Positions 40,601-55,100 of a stretch of 64,000 bases of DNA are shown piece after piece. The DNA lies in the NCBI RefSeq assembly GCF_002443255.2, contig NW_019211458.1, positions 40,552,365 through 40,616,364 of the forward strand, written 5' to 3'. Source of the stretch: Varroa destructor (taxonomy: Eukaryota; Arthropoda; Arachnida; Mesostigmata; Varroidae). Position 1 is the first letter of the stretch, and each line of letters starts with the position of its first letter. Under the pieces are notes generated by a model. The model was not told where the DNA came from. It saw only the letters and a list, made by a program, of their open reading frames with translations, and did not search any database. Position numbers and translations under genes: made by a program.

Positions 40601-43600
40601 GTGTCAAGTGAAGCCTGTACTGGATTGTCCCTCCAGACAAGCCACAACTAAATGACCACTAAGGCTTGCCAGGGAGTTAACGCCAAAAAAAGGGTGTAAG
40701 CGTGATTTACCCATCTAGCGCCTTTTCTTAGTTCCCGTTGGGCGGCCGCTTGCCAACCATCACGATTACTAGCTTTTCCCCGGCGGCCCTGTATAACGTA
40801 TGTACTGACGTATCGCTTTTCTTCACAATGCGTCGGCGTATGGTATCGTTGCCGCCAGTCACGTAGCGTACGCGACCCGAGCAGCAGATAGACACGTCTG
40901 GCGCCCGTTCCCATCTGCAACATGCTCCAGAAACGACTGCTGGTCAACTACTCCGAGCTTACTCTACAGTGAGAGACCCGGAGCCGTCAAAGAAAGCTGA
41001 AAGGGCTTAGCGGGATAAGTTGATTTAGCTAAAGGTCTCTCTTTATACATGTTACCGTTCTGTGGCTTCTGCAGGATTCACAGGTACGGCGTTTGACATC
41101 TATGAAAATCCCTGCCCTGTGCTTCAAAAATTTCCTTATTCTTGCCTGTTTGACAGCTGGCCATTTTCAGTGCTTTTCAGCGATATGTTACAGTTACTCT
41201 GTTGCGCTTGACTGAAAAACGTCGAGATTCATGCTAATACATTTCGGGTTTCGCCAAGTACACCGTTGTGGTCACGTTATCTGGATGGATTTTCATATAG
41301 GCTTGTTTTGTCTATCGTTGTTGCTAGGCCTGTATTATTTAACCGATTGTAATCGATACTCAGTTTTATTGATTTTGTTATGTTCTGTACATCTAGGTGC
41401 TTTATTTTTGCAACAAGTTGCTATTATCACTAGCTAAACCGTATTGTTTTATTTCCGACTTGATTTTTTCAATTGTCTTAATTGAATCGTTGCCTGTCAT
41501 CTGCACCTTATTTCTCCAACAGAATTTGCTCTGAATGTAACTAATAAAAAAAAAACGCGATGCCTTAAGTGTTTTCCTCAAGAATAACCTTAAATTCTAT
41601 ATTTAGATTCTATAGAATATACTAGATGTTCTAGAAGTGGTTGTCCATCACACTTCGAAATATGCTTAAGCAAATGATTCTGATCTCTGGAGAACATTTG
41701 ATCTTTTGCTAAGATGATGGGGTAGGGCACCGTTACTAGTTAGCATTTCTGTCAGGACAGCTTAATATAATGGGCGCCCATTAATCACGTTTGAAATCAA
41801 CTCGAACGGTCCCGTCGATAAAGGATAATACTCCTTCCTGCATAAGCAGATATGGCCGTAACAAAAGGCCAGATGGAGAAACGAGAAATTACTCCTTATA
41901 GTATCCAAAGGCATTCATACATTGAAACGCTGTATCAAGTTCTGCAGATTTTTTTTATGCAAGTTGGACTTTTAACAAAATTGCTTTAGAATAGATAAAC
42001 TATCATACGTACATACATAGAAATCATTGCAAAAATTATTTGAACGGGACTATGAGAATGCAAGGTTTTCTGCTTGCTGATTTTTTGTTGACAGATCTTT
42101 GTATCGAGTCAGTAACCCACTGTGTTTACCGGTCCACCGTCACGCACATGCCGTATACTTCGTCAATTGTTGTGGCGTATTGGGTGTACACTCATTAATG
42201 CATTACTCTTTATGCCGAGTTTGCACATGTATCACACATGTTGCACATGTTCTGCAATGCGTGAATATACATAGAGCATATTATTCCTTATTCTATAGCT
42301 TAAAAAAGAAGAAGAAGAAAAAAGAAGAGACTAAATATTCTGTCCTGGAAGTAGCCTACTCTTTATTTAGAAGGTAAAGGCAATAGCTTTGCGTCCTCCT
42401 GTCATGTACATGCAACAGGCTGCCGTTTTTCTGACGTGGCTATCACCCACCGTGGACATAAGGCATACAAATCCTGGTCCATGATAAATGACTTTGACTA
42501 CAATCTTACTAAATGAAGTTCTACCGTATATACACCCCGGTTGGGTCCCTGGCGGCGGCAGATCCTTGACGCTGTGCCTTTAAAAGGCCTTTAAAAGAAT
42601 AGCCAAAGCTGTTAAGCAATATAAACAATTTTTTTTTTAAAATAAAAAAAGTAACTATACTTTTGGTATAATTAACGATACGCAGTATCTGCAAATAGAA
42701 ACTAATGTTTTGCCTAGTTTGTCGTTTTGCAATCTATCCCGATTACCGAACTATCAAGTAGTCTATAGGTATGCTGTATAAGAATTATAGTTTTTCTATA
42801 CTAGCCTTGTTTAATAGAGAGAATCTAACGGTCCAATTTGCTGGACTATTTGTACAAACGATATTTGAGCAGGTCACATTAACATCTCCTTAATTTATTC
42901 TTAATGGCAAAAAATACCAAGATGAATATAAGGCTACGTGGTTGTAATGTAATATTTTGTTTTTTGAGTTTATTTATTTTATGATTTCCTAATCAGAACA
43001 CTATTGTTTACCTATGAGTATATATATATTCGTTTTTTACATTTGATAATATTGGAAAATAGGAAATTTGCAAGGTAACGGATACCCAACAAAAATAGTT
43101 GTCTTATAGATAACAGTTAGATTTTTCATTCTAGAAGTTTTAGCTCATCTTTATGAACATAGAGTTGAAGTCTTGGAACATCTGTTGGTAAAATAATACT
43201 TGTTTGATTTATGCACAGCTGTTGACACTGGACACCAGACTTCCTTCCCGAAGGCATCTTTAAATTTATACCGGGTGTGCTAAAACTCGAAGGTCAATCC
43301 AACTCAGCTATGAAAAAGAACGCTGCCAACACGGGCAGATACGGTTACAGATATGAAAGCGTTTAATTAAACTGATTACCATCAAATAAATCAGAGCTAT
43401 TGGATAATGGTGGGTATGCGCTAACGGATTGTCGCACGTGATGAACTTTGTAGGGTAAATTTATTTAAACGTTAGAAACTGTCAATGAAATAAGTACCAG
43501 GCTACAAAACCTTTCGGTGCTTAATCAACCAAATACCCATCCGTGTCCGGCTCAGTGCAGACCGTCTCGTTAAGGCTTAGGCATTTCGAGGTCCTTTCTC

Positions 43601-46600
43601 TCTCTCTCTTGAACTCTACTTAGAATTAATTTTGTGTGAGATTTAGGGTTAGTTTAACGTTCGAAGCAGTACGCGCCTTTAAGCAGAACTTTTTTTTCTT
43701 TGGCGCTTGTTCCCACTTTATATAGATAACGAGTGTCAGCCAGCTAGTGGAAGTATTTATTTCTATTATCAAAATTGCACCCATAGACGTACACATGAAT
43801 AGCGGCAAAAAGGCATCGTCTCGAGATTCACATCAGTTGTTTTTCTGCGGCTACGCGGAAGCTCTAAAAAAATCGTTTTTGGTTGTTCGGTTCACAGTGC
43901 AGCTTCCTTTAGGCCAACTGTGTCCTAAACCCTTTCCCCCTCTTGGTTCTCGTCAAGAAAACTCAGTCCGACTATTCGTCTTCACTACGTCGGTTTTTGC
44001 AGAAAATGCAACGGACTGCCTGATCCATGTCTTTCTCATTCTATGCACTCCTGACAGGTTCGCTTGCGCCTGTTCATCTCTTTTTGCGATTTTTCCCACT
44101 GCTGGGGGCTGCGTGTTGCGTGTAACGATCCATGAATGGCCCTGTGGGTGTGGCTTGTGTCCGTGTGCAAACGAGGCCAGTCGAATCCCCCATCGCTGGT
44201 TGCCACCATCCGAAGTACTCCTATTTGGTGCTACTCAACTAGCATGAGTAGCATCGACAACGGCGTCAAAGAAAGTAAAAGGAACGAGCCTGTCTGCACG
44301 CCGTACGTATAGCCAGCGCTCCGTGTTACAGAGTCCTATGACCTAGTGGGCCTGAGGGCGGCACCCATCGTTCTCTCTTTTATATGGAGATGTGAAACAG
44401 GACAGACAGACAGAACGTCACCTTAGGCCACTTCCATGGATCCACATACCTTGTGTTCGGGGACTGGTGGAACTTGACGGCTACAGATAGGGTAGGTGTT
44501 GCAGTTGCTCGCATTACCTGTTTGTTCATAGTTTCTCATCTTGTTTAGGCCCGATCGCTCTCACCTCAAACCCCTTCGCTCGACTTACCCCACAGAGCTA
44601 TACAGACTGCGTATGCTTTGCTATGTCTGGTTGGATAAGAAACATAGCTTTTGTGGGGGAACTCCATCGCGGCACCCCGCTGCCGTCGTCTTCGGTGCCT
44701 CAAATAGATCAGATGGTGGAGTACAAACGCGCCTGATTTCAATCTTCGTCTTTTCCATCGTATTTTTCCTAGACCAACCAGTGCCATCAGCCAAAACACA
44801 CACTTCCACTGGAGTAAGTGAACGACAGCCAACAGCGCGCAACAGAGAATGGGTACGCTAGCAGGTTACCTTGTTGTTGTTAGGTCAGCAAAGATCAGCA
44901 CGTATTGTTTTTCTACCCCTTTAGTTATTCTCGTATCTGTGCCCGAAGACCTCTGTATATCAGTGGGCACGCAGTATTATTAACCTCTTTGCTGCTAGCG
45001 ATTGCTTTGCTAATAATGCGGATGCAGCAGTGATTGTTGCTGAGTGTTGCTTGAAGAGCAAAATACAGTCAGCAATATTTTTCTAAAAACTATCCTGAAA
45101 CCAACAGAATACTTTAGAGCGACATCTGCCAGCGCGGACTGCTCTACAGAACTATCTAGTCCAGTGGTGACCCGCAGTTGTGATGAAGCTCGTTTTTCGG
45201 AACGACACGTTTTGTCTCAAAAGGCCTTCTCATGGAGCCTTCTTGCGCGTTCCGATTTGTCTCATTGGAGATAGGCCCTCATAAACATTGGAAATATGGA
45301 TGGCACGTACGCGCGGGCTATACCAGCCGGGGGATAGGGCTTAAGGCAGTATGGTCATGCCAACCTGAAGCGATTACACGGGTTAGGCAATAAGCTGGTG
45401 ACAAATAGGAACGATGCAACACTACTAGAAATAACTGAGAAGGGGAAAACCGATAATGTCACTGACAATCGTAAGCCGTCATTGTCAATGGTGTTTCTGC
45501 AGTCAGCTTTCGTAAAGATCCAATCTCAGGGCTTCAGATTCGAAATGGGTTTGTCAAACTTTTGGATTATGGAACAGAATGAGGATCTGAAAGTAGAACG
45601 GAAAGGAGTTGCTGCTCGATGGCTAAGACACAGAAAAACACTTTGGAAACAAAGGAGATATGAAAAATGAAGTTTCGTTCTCACTGAGGTACACCTGCCT
45701 GCCACATCCGTTAGCTTAGTAGATGTAGCTGGAGGACTCTGGTGGTCTATGCGTGCATCGCTGTTTGGTATCGCTAGACATTACCACCGGTGAATGCTTA
45801 GTTGTTTGATCTAATCATCCGCACGTTTCCAACTCTTTTTCCGAATGCTATTACGCGTTCCTCTCGGTAGAAATGTTGTTCAAACATCTTGACGATGCTT
45901 GTGGATATATCGACGTAGCGGAATTTCCTATTTTGTCTAATCACAACTCACCCACTTTTATATATTATACCGATGTAGCAGTAAATCATTAGGAACAATC
46001 AAGTAACAACGATGTCCTCCAGAGTGTACGTGCGAGCAAAAAGGTGGCCAAGGAAGGGGGCGAAACAGCAACTGTTAGGGTTGTATATCCACAATTCGTA
46101 CCTACCGCCGTACTTATCGGAACCTTCAGCCTGTTTATCAATATGCATTTTTTGTTGTTACCGTAAGCAAACAATCGTCAACACAACTATTCAGCTTCTT
46201 CCCATGTTGTCAAAAGGGTATGTGGTGACGCGTGAAGGTAACGAGCTGGAAAATCTGATCCTAATCAAGCCAAGTTTCGCACTGCTTTCAGGAGCGGGGA
46301 GCTGCATAACCTGCTTAACCGTTTTGATCTCCAACATTGTTGATATCGTTATAGTACGACAAAAGTTTCGATCTATGTACTGAACTAAATGCTAGCATAT
46401 CGTAAACATGGATTGAGGTGACCACTGAAAATCTAGGAGTAGCGGCGTCTAAGTATTGAAATACAGCTCACCACAAACCCCTATTAAAGATAGGTCTACT
46501 TTTGTCGAGTAGCAATTAAGCTTCAAGCCTGGTATGTGTTTTCCCTGGCTTTATCGCTCAAAAGCTTCCGATCTTATGCTAGATGGAACTTCAGTTTGTA

Positions 46601-49057
46601 AGGAAAACGATGTTGTCAAGTTACGAGTGACAGTTGAAAAGGATTTCGATTAGTACGGTCTTTGCTTTCCGATTACCGTGGCAAGGGAGCAATTGGAGTT
46701 AAAAAAAGTCTAGCCCAAGACGTTCTCGTCGAAAAAACACTTTTCAAAGGAAGCGATTGACTAAATTGGCATAGAACGCAAAAGACGCTGTTTCGAACGG
46801 ATAACGCGGCTAACATGTTATAAGAGAAATATCTTTCTCTTTGCGGAACAAAGCAAACGTCTAATGAAGAGGGAAGCTCGATTTGGGCGCCATATGAGCC
46901 TCGGGCATACAAAGAGTAAAGCTTAATATAGGATTTTAAATTTAAGATGTAACATGTATTAATTTTTAAATCGTGCGAACTCATCAATACACTCGTATAA
47001 AGGTGCACAACAAAAAAGTATTGTATAACAGAATCAAGGATGATTTAAAAAGGCTTAGGGTCTACGATATGAGTGCCTAACCTACGATAGCATCAGTGCA
47101 TGAGGCTCCCCAGTGAAGGACCCAGAAGCAAACGCATGCTATTTATCACAGTTTCCCTCAAATTTATTACAAATACACCCCTCGTTAGGTGAACGCCCTT
47201 CCAAACATAATTTGTGGTAAAAGCCGTGAAGCGCAAAACGGATGGCTACGTGATGGTTTGTCTGCTTCGGTTTTTTCCAGCCGTTATCGCCCATTGCGTC
47301 CGTGCTGAGAAATTTACCTGCTATCTCGGTGAACTTTTGCTCCTACCTATTCAAACACCCTCAAAAATGGATTTCAGATGCTTGATGAGCAACCAGGTGT
47401 CAGCAAGGTTTCTTCTATATGAAGAAGGCCCAAAGCACGCTTAAAAAAGGTATTTTCATTTGGATGAGTAGTTTGTATTGTAAGGCCCTCCTAAATTACA
47501 GTTACCTCGTAAATTACTACCGTCGCCATTTTGAGCTCGAATAGACGGAGCGTTGTCATAAGAGAAAGGCGACTTGGAATCCTAGTTGCACATGATGTAG
47601 TCAGCGCATTTCTGCGTCTTTCTCTGATGTGCGAGGTGAAGATGCGAGATACGGGAATCTGTTAACATATCAAAGGGGAAATCCGGCGAAAGACAGTGTA
47701 CCGCCAGCAACAATCTCGCGTTTTGTCCTGAATTTTACGGCTCCTTCCTTATCTAGGTTGACCGTTAATCCCAGTTCTGTTAATGTGAAGCCTAGAGAGC
47801 TTGTTGCCCTTGGAATCTGCTGGGACCGTAAGTTACCGAGTTACTTGCGTATAGGATGACTTCGGCAAGGTTCCCTCGATCCCTTATTCTGTTAGAAAGA
47901 TCGTTAATGAGAGACTACGGCAAAAGGTGCGCATATTATTAGCGTGAACCAAGCCAGTTGTTCGGGAGCAGGGGACAGCTCCATCACTCCGTCGTCAATG
48001 CTTATATTGTCCTTCTATAAGGTCACAGCCACCTGGGCGAGCGTATTCTATGACCCACTCACGTACGCCAAAGTACGCAGAACCAGGTCTATCGGTACAG
48101 AGTCGAATGCGGCGTTAAAATCAACGACACTGCATATGAAAGGCTCGCTGGATTGTTGAGTGCTTTTTTAATGCCAGCCATTATGACATTATATGCTGTT
48201 CCTGTCGAGCATTCTCCCCGAAATCCATATTGTTCCTTAGCTATAGCTTTTTAGCTAAGAAAGTGGACAGTCTCTAGGTCAAGAGGCGGACAAGAGCTTG
48301 TCGTATATATGGTCTTTTTGGCGAAACCGCGCTATAACGATGGCAGAGTTGGTTCACCATTGCCCTTGGGAATCACCAATGGCGAAACATTTCACTAGTG
48401 AGTCGACAGTGTCGGCACGTGACACACATTAAAGAGTGCAGTCGCACAAGGACCCAGGACGACGGGGCTCTTGAGGTGTTCATTGCGGAACTTGTCTGGA
48501 TCCGCTAGTTTGTTGCCTTGCAGGCTATCGAAGGCCTATGTCACTTCTAGAAAAATGAACTTCCGCTCGAGCAGGCTGCTCTCTGTCGTGAATTTCTCAT
48601 GACCGACTATAAAGAATAAATACAGCACGTGAGAACTCGTATCACTCAGCGAGAACATACTAACGGAGTGCTTAATCAGTGCAGCTAAACTTATTCGACA
48701 TACGGTTGAGCCAAGGCGTATTAGCTATTTGTGTGGCTACCACTCTGCCTTTGCTATTTTGTTGACTCTCGAATATCTCCAGCCATTTCTTCCATTGTGT
48801 GGCGTGTCTTATTTGGCAGGTTGTCTTGCGTGCTGTCGCCAGAGGGTAGGCTTCGGGCTGCACCTCTGCCAGCCGTCTGAAAATGTTCTGAGCTCTTCCG
48901 GCAAGATGAACCGAGACCATCGAATTAGGCGGTGGTGAATTGGGCATATGACTTAATGATTCTGACAGGATCTTTTGCATAGCGTTCTATGTCGATGGCA
49001 TGAGCTACCAAAATGACTTTGTCTGTACTAAGAGATTCTTCACATCCAGACCACGTA

Positions 49058-49103
<46 letters not shown>

Positions 49104-52100
49104 ACCTTGATCAGCGAATTATTTCGTTCAAGGAAAGATGGTGGCAAGTGACAGCGCTTACAGACCGTTAATGAGCTTCCCTATTACCACGTGTGTCGAC
49201 CCTAACTTGGCAAAGCAGAGATAAGCTGTCATGATGCAAACGCTTGAGCCACGCAATGTGAGAGGGATAGAGATTTCCCACTGGAATGTCCTGGGCCACT
49301 ACTTTTTCGAGCTAGGTAACTCACGGCGAAGAAGCCAGGAAAATTAAGTGGGCAAGTCGCCCATGTTTTCTTCATATTGAGGATATCGACACCCTCCTAG
49401 ACCGTCATCTTAAGGAGCGTTAATATTGTGATATTTTCCATTGGGCGATTCTCGATGTCTCGGCCCCATCAAGTGTTATAAAGTAGATCCGTAGTGTAGT
49501 TGCGATCGCGTTGGCGAGAACTGCCACGTCTTTAGGGCGCCATATGAGTGGCTGCTGCTACGAGAACTAAAGGCGTAAGAGAGTAGCTGTTTGAGGCCAT
49601 GTTATGACATGATTTTTTGGTGCGGCTTGATGTTTCTACTGACTGGTTCTCAGGAAACTGATTTGGATGTCCGATCGCTTCGCCTTCAGCGACTGATTGT
49701 GTTCCTGAGGATCGTGTCTCGGTGTTCCTTGAACCGTCATCGGTTCTGATTCGCAGATCTTCTTCCGAAACTTCATCTGCTTAACTTTCCTGATTTTCGT
49801 GTCTAAAAAATGTCACCTTTTTTGCGATGTTTAAGACTATTTTTTCTTGTTATTTTGCTTCGGTATCTATATCGATCGCTTTTAACAATTGAGAGCGGAG
49901 CGATGGAGAGAATTGTGACCGGAAAGGTGTCACTCTCTTTGGCCGCCTTTTTCGCTGGAACACCGTTCACCGCTTTGTAGTCTTGATCGAATAAAGAAAC
50001 AGATAATACGCGGACCTTGAACTCGACCAGGGACGGACCGGTTTCTCTGCCAGTCCTTCCACTGTCGAAATGTGTTTATCTTTTTCAAATTGCATACGTT
50101 CTTGGTAATTTACCGACACAAATTCATTGGGCATTATCTCAAAGCGATAAAATTCAACATCTGAAGGTGTGTACCACTCTACTCTAAAACTGTATTCAAG
50201 TTTACTCCTTACTTAGCAGCGGCAATGCGTAAATGCATTATCTTACGTTCAGAAAAAAGTTGGGTTCTCTTAACTGTGACTGCGTTTAGCGTACACGAAT
50301 GTTGACCCTCCAGGGGCTGTCTAGCTTTTAAGCTAAAAATATAAGTATGAATAGCTTAACGTTGCTAGCAAACATTTTGTTCGCAATTGCCTAAGCTTAT
50401 CTGGTTGTAACCGAAGACAAATAGCGCCATTCATATTCTTTACTGAGTTCATAGGTATATATCTCTGTAAATAGACGTCAAGGATGCTCTTTGTTCACTT
50501 GTTGGGTTGGCGACGCCCCGTGGGACGACGCACGAACGGCACCTCGCTGGGACTCCCACAGAGCCCTGTCCAGAACTTCTGGATTTATGAGCTAAATATA
50601 GACCATGGTACAACCTACCGCAAATTGGTAGTTTATAACGGTTGAAGGACGAAAACATTACTAGGTCACATGTCAGATTACGTAGATCGACAGCGCAGTA
50701 TTGAGCAAATTTCATATTAGTCGCGTTTCTATTTTTGGCAAAAATGAGTTATAGAGCTTCTTATACCTACATGGAACGACACTATTTTGTTTTTGATGTA
50801 TGTTATGTATGTAGTATTTTTGAAACACTCCTAACGATCGTCCGTTTAAATCTAAAGGCATAACGAACAACGCTATTGAAATCAAGCGTTCGCCTGAATT
50901 GACTCAAACGAGGGTGCTATCTTTGACTTGGTTACCTCAGATCCAGCTAGTGCGGCAAGCATGGCATAGTTTCGAAACAGCGCCATCGGTCCATGTTCCT
51001 CCATAAGCTGAGCAGGTTCACGAGGCACCGCGATTCCATCAACAATAGGCCCAAACGCTGAAAGATGTTCTGGAGGTGAGAGGCCTACTCCTACAATGTC
51101 AGCGGCAGCTCTGTGAATAGTATGCAAGAACATACACAAAGTGCACTTATTTATGTGTTTATACTTTGTACTGCCAATAAAAGGCTGGTATCTACTGTTT
51201 GACGCATCGCCTAGTGATTACTGATAGTAAACGTAACATAGTCTGGTTGAATTAACATTACGGTAGTGATAAACTATATAACCACGCATTATTTTTTTTA
51301 CTCAGATGTGCATAAAATTAGAAACGGATGGATAATGATATACCTGTAATTTGATAAACATAAACTGAGTATTCTGGAATACGATTTATTCTCACAGAAG
51401 TTAGTCAGTTGTCTTAAAACTGAACTAGGTAGCATTAAGTAGAAAATAATAGCACCAACTTATCGCTTGAATGCCTTAAAGTTTGAATTATCTTTTACGT
51501 AGCATTTGATCTTGATGATCACTTCACTGCTTCTCACATAGAAATTGTTAGATCAGATTACTCAGCACTATATGTATACAAAGCACATTTTACGTTAAGG
51601 ATCATTCAAAGATAATTGCTTCTGACCGCCAAACTGCGTGCTATACCCCAAACATATGATTCCATGCACGAGATCTTGCATTCGTGCATGTACAGTAGAC
51701 GGCTCGGAAACCATCGTGGAGTGCACAATGTCACCAGAAACTTCCAAACAGGAAAACTACCGAGAGCAACAATTTTACACCTGACATCGAAACAAGACGG
51801 GAAGGACTGGCAGGACGAGGGAAATAAGGACATGCCTCACATGGTTCGTAGCCGTTGTCATCCAACAGAATCTGTAAGCCTGCGGAAAGCGGCTACTTGA
51901 TATTACTCCAAAAGAAGATGCAGCTTGTTCACCTCTATTCAGTCTGCCATTACTTTTCTCTGATAAGGTGCCGATCCTACAGTGATCTCCTCAGTTTCAC
52001 GTAAGTGTAAGCCTTGTTGAGACATCGTGAGGTAAAGGCGTATAAGGTAAAGAGATAACGAAAGTGCTATGGATCTTATGTGGTAGGGCTCTCTGTTAGA

Positions 52101-55100
52101 AAAAGCACTTGCATCCACTTATAATATCACCATTGAATCCGCTTTGGCCCCAGGGCGGCGTGAGTGGAAGAGCCAGTTAGTCTTAGCTTGCGTGCACAAT
52201 GTAGTGCAGGCACGATGGCCACGGACGGTACTGAAAAAGAATGAGGAAGAGCAATCGAGAGTAAGAGCAAGTATGGCAACGGCAGTCCTGCGCAAGTTGA
52301 CACAAACACCGGCGTAGACAAAGGATATAAAAAAACACAGATAAACAACAGGAAGAATGAAAGGATATGAAGACATGATGTTACAAAGGAACTGGCGTTT
52401 TCAAAAGGAAGGCTGTCTCTAGTCAACTCTCCTGAGAGATCTATCTGCCCTAACCCTTACAGTTGAGTCGAGTCGGCATCGCTGCCACTACTAGCTCCAT
52501 CGTAACGGCATCATAACCAAGGCCGGTAATGGCATTGTAGCTAGCGCGGAACATCGCCCTAGATTAAGCGGACGGACCTCGCAAAGCGACGACAACGAGG
52601 GGCAGAACAAGGACCGAAAAACTGCGTAAAGCGAAGCGACTGCTAACTCATAACCCATGCCTTTGTACGCGGTGTACGAGCTATGTTCTATATGAGAAAA
52701 GAAAGGGCGGAACGCACGTGTACGGTAAATCCATATCTACAGTATAGTGGAAGGAGGGTAGCGCGTACATAGATGGAAACATGCGGATGACGCCTTCTGT
52801 CTTAAGGGTGTTTGATGAAACATGATGAATATGATATAGGGCTTTTGTGCTTTCTAGTAAACGAAGCCAATGGCACAGAATCTGCTCTGTATCTGAAGTA
52901 TGTATTCATAACGCCAAATGTGCCGTATAACAGGAGGATGATTACGTAACCTTTAAGGCAGAAACGAGTGTTACAACAAAAAGTACCAATGTTATGTTCA
53001 ATATAAAATGTATTGTTTGGGCTATTAGTCTCACCTTTCGTTAGTCTGATACAGTTTTTGTCAGACTAAACAGAGATCAGTAAGTCAGAATAACTTAAAA
53101 TCTAACACGAATCAAAGAAGCAGCAAAATATTTGTACAATACACATTTATGGCACAAACGCTCACTCGGGCTTAGAAACGCGTGAAGGGTAAAATCTCCT
53201 AAAATAATCAATTAGTTCGGATATAGCAATACCAACCGATTTTCATTTGCGATTTTTTACGGTACGAAGCAGTTGGGGAAAAAGAAATATAATGCCGTTT
53301 GTCCCGTTAAATTATCGGGCGAAATAATGATCCCAAAATGTTCCATAGTAATCTGTCTATAAATGAAGATCAAAGATCTTGTTCATGCGTTCAATCTCCC
53401 TGTAATATATCAACGATAATTATCTCTATAGAACTATTGTGGTCTAATTGATGCAGGTACCTTTTGCCTCACAAGCGGTATTATGCTTTTTACCAAATAC
53501 TTGGTATGCAATATTTGAAGCCTTGATGAACGGTATAATCGCTAGAAACCCGCTTCCAGTCATCCAATGCAAGGAAATTCGAACCAACAGCACAATAAAT
53601 TGATCCGCACCTTTAGTCTATATACATCTAATATAAAAATGTCTAATTCGTCGCTAATGAAGCTATTTAAAGAAATAAACATTATTCATATATACTGGCA
53701 CAGCAACACGTGAGCACGTAGAACTATCATATCCATAAGATTTAGAAAGTAACGAAAGAAGAGAAATAGGGGAGTTGATTTAGTTAACTTGGAAGACAAT
53801 TTTATCTGAAAGCGAAGGGCAAAATTGAAACTGCAAATTTACCCCAAAGTGCCATGGAAAAACATCTGATACCTTAGATCTTAAATATTAGACAAAGTGA
53901 TCTTTTTTGAGATAACCGAGTGAAGATAGAAAGACTTCTACGGAGTCAATTATCTCGGCTTCGAGGTAACAATCGGTAGCGGAAATCGGGGGTCAGGAGC
54001 GTCAGTAATATCTGATGACACAGAGGGAAGGTAAAGCGCACAGTGAAAGGTCTTCAGAAATTGAGTTCTAATGGGTTAACTTTGAAAGACAGCCGCAAAG
54101 TTAATGAGGGCCCAAGATATCATGAGAAGCATTAAGGAAGCGGTAAACAGGAACAGGTTAGGCATGAAAAACTCCGGAGTGACACATAGGGGATTTGTAA
54201 TGCATGGGCATAGCGTTTTACAGCTGTGACCAATTCTGTAACCTCATGAAACTAACGAAGATGAATAGTGCTCTATCAATAATTTTCGAAGAAGAGATTT
54301 GAGGTGAAAAAAGACAGAGATCATAAGTATACGTTTAGAAAAAAGACTACTAATTTGAGGCTTCCAAGAGAAATTGTAGTTTAGACGGACACCGAGTAAA
54401 TAGGTAGGTACGCTAAATGTCAGTGAGTGGCTGCCTGCTTTTAGAGATGCTAAGACGAAAAGAGGAGATCAAGACTACCTAAAAAAAAAAAGCACCATTG
54501 CTTTGGTAGTATTTAGCACGAGTTTCAGAGAGCGGTAGATATTCCGACACAGTGGAAAGCTGATAGTTAGGCGGTACGACGGACTGCTTTCCACTGTTTA
54601 CCTCGATTGCAGAGGCGTTACTGCAGCTTTTGGTAAAAACGCGCGGGTTGGATTGTCCGCAAATCACAACGTGTTCTAGTAGAGCACAAACAACATGGGA
54701 TTTGAAACAGCGCTCTGAGCTGTATCTTTGAAAAGCTACTGCACAGAAGAAGGTAGAATTTCCACGAAATTCGGTTGACTCAATCGTCGTCACAAATCAA
54801 AGGCGGGTTAAAGGTTGTATGAAAACAGCGTGATAACGGCAGTCGAAGGATTAACCTATATTGAGGAATAAACACATTTTTACCTCTATCATGCTTCCTA
54901 ATATTATCGAGTGCTGCTTGATAGGTAGCTTTAGGATCCTAAAAAGCCTTACGAAAGCCTGGGCAACAGGGAGAAAGGAGAGGGTCAGATTCAAGCTGGA
55001 GCTGGATGGGCAAATATACTTCAGATATTTTTGTAAGAAAGCATCTGACGGCTATGAGACAATACGAGTCGGTATCATTTTTAATCGTTTATTTTTGGAT

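Larger units (their letters stand above)
38762..50935 (-). other. Neuroligin intron B-C
   Basis: 12174 bases, the largest intron seen. It contains a mariner relic (39380-40040), a GC-richer segment at 40640-40960, a second at about 43750-44900, open frames of 90-123 codons near 45.4 and 46.0 kb, and a LINE relic (47600-49460). I recognise no neuroligin exon within it; GSE of exon B joins THVLVSAM of exon C without a gap relative to the family. Confidence 0.65.

Noticed and set aside
43270..43295. ACCGGGTGTGCTAAAACTCG as a transposon terminus
   Set aside because: It resembles the GGGTGT..AAA ends of some elements, but I found no partner inverted repeat or coding remnant.
50882..51139. An 85-codon minus frame with its own ATG as a separate small gene
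   Set aside because: It is neuroligin exon B read through both splice sites; the ATG lies in the upstream intron.
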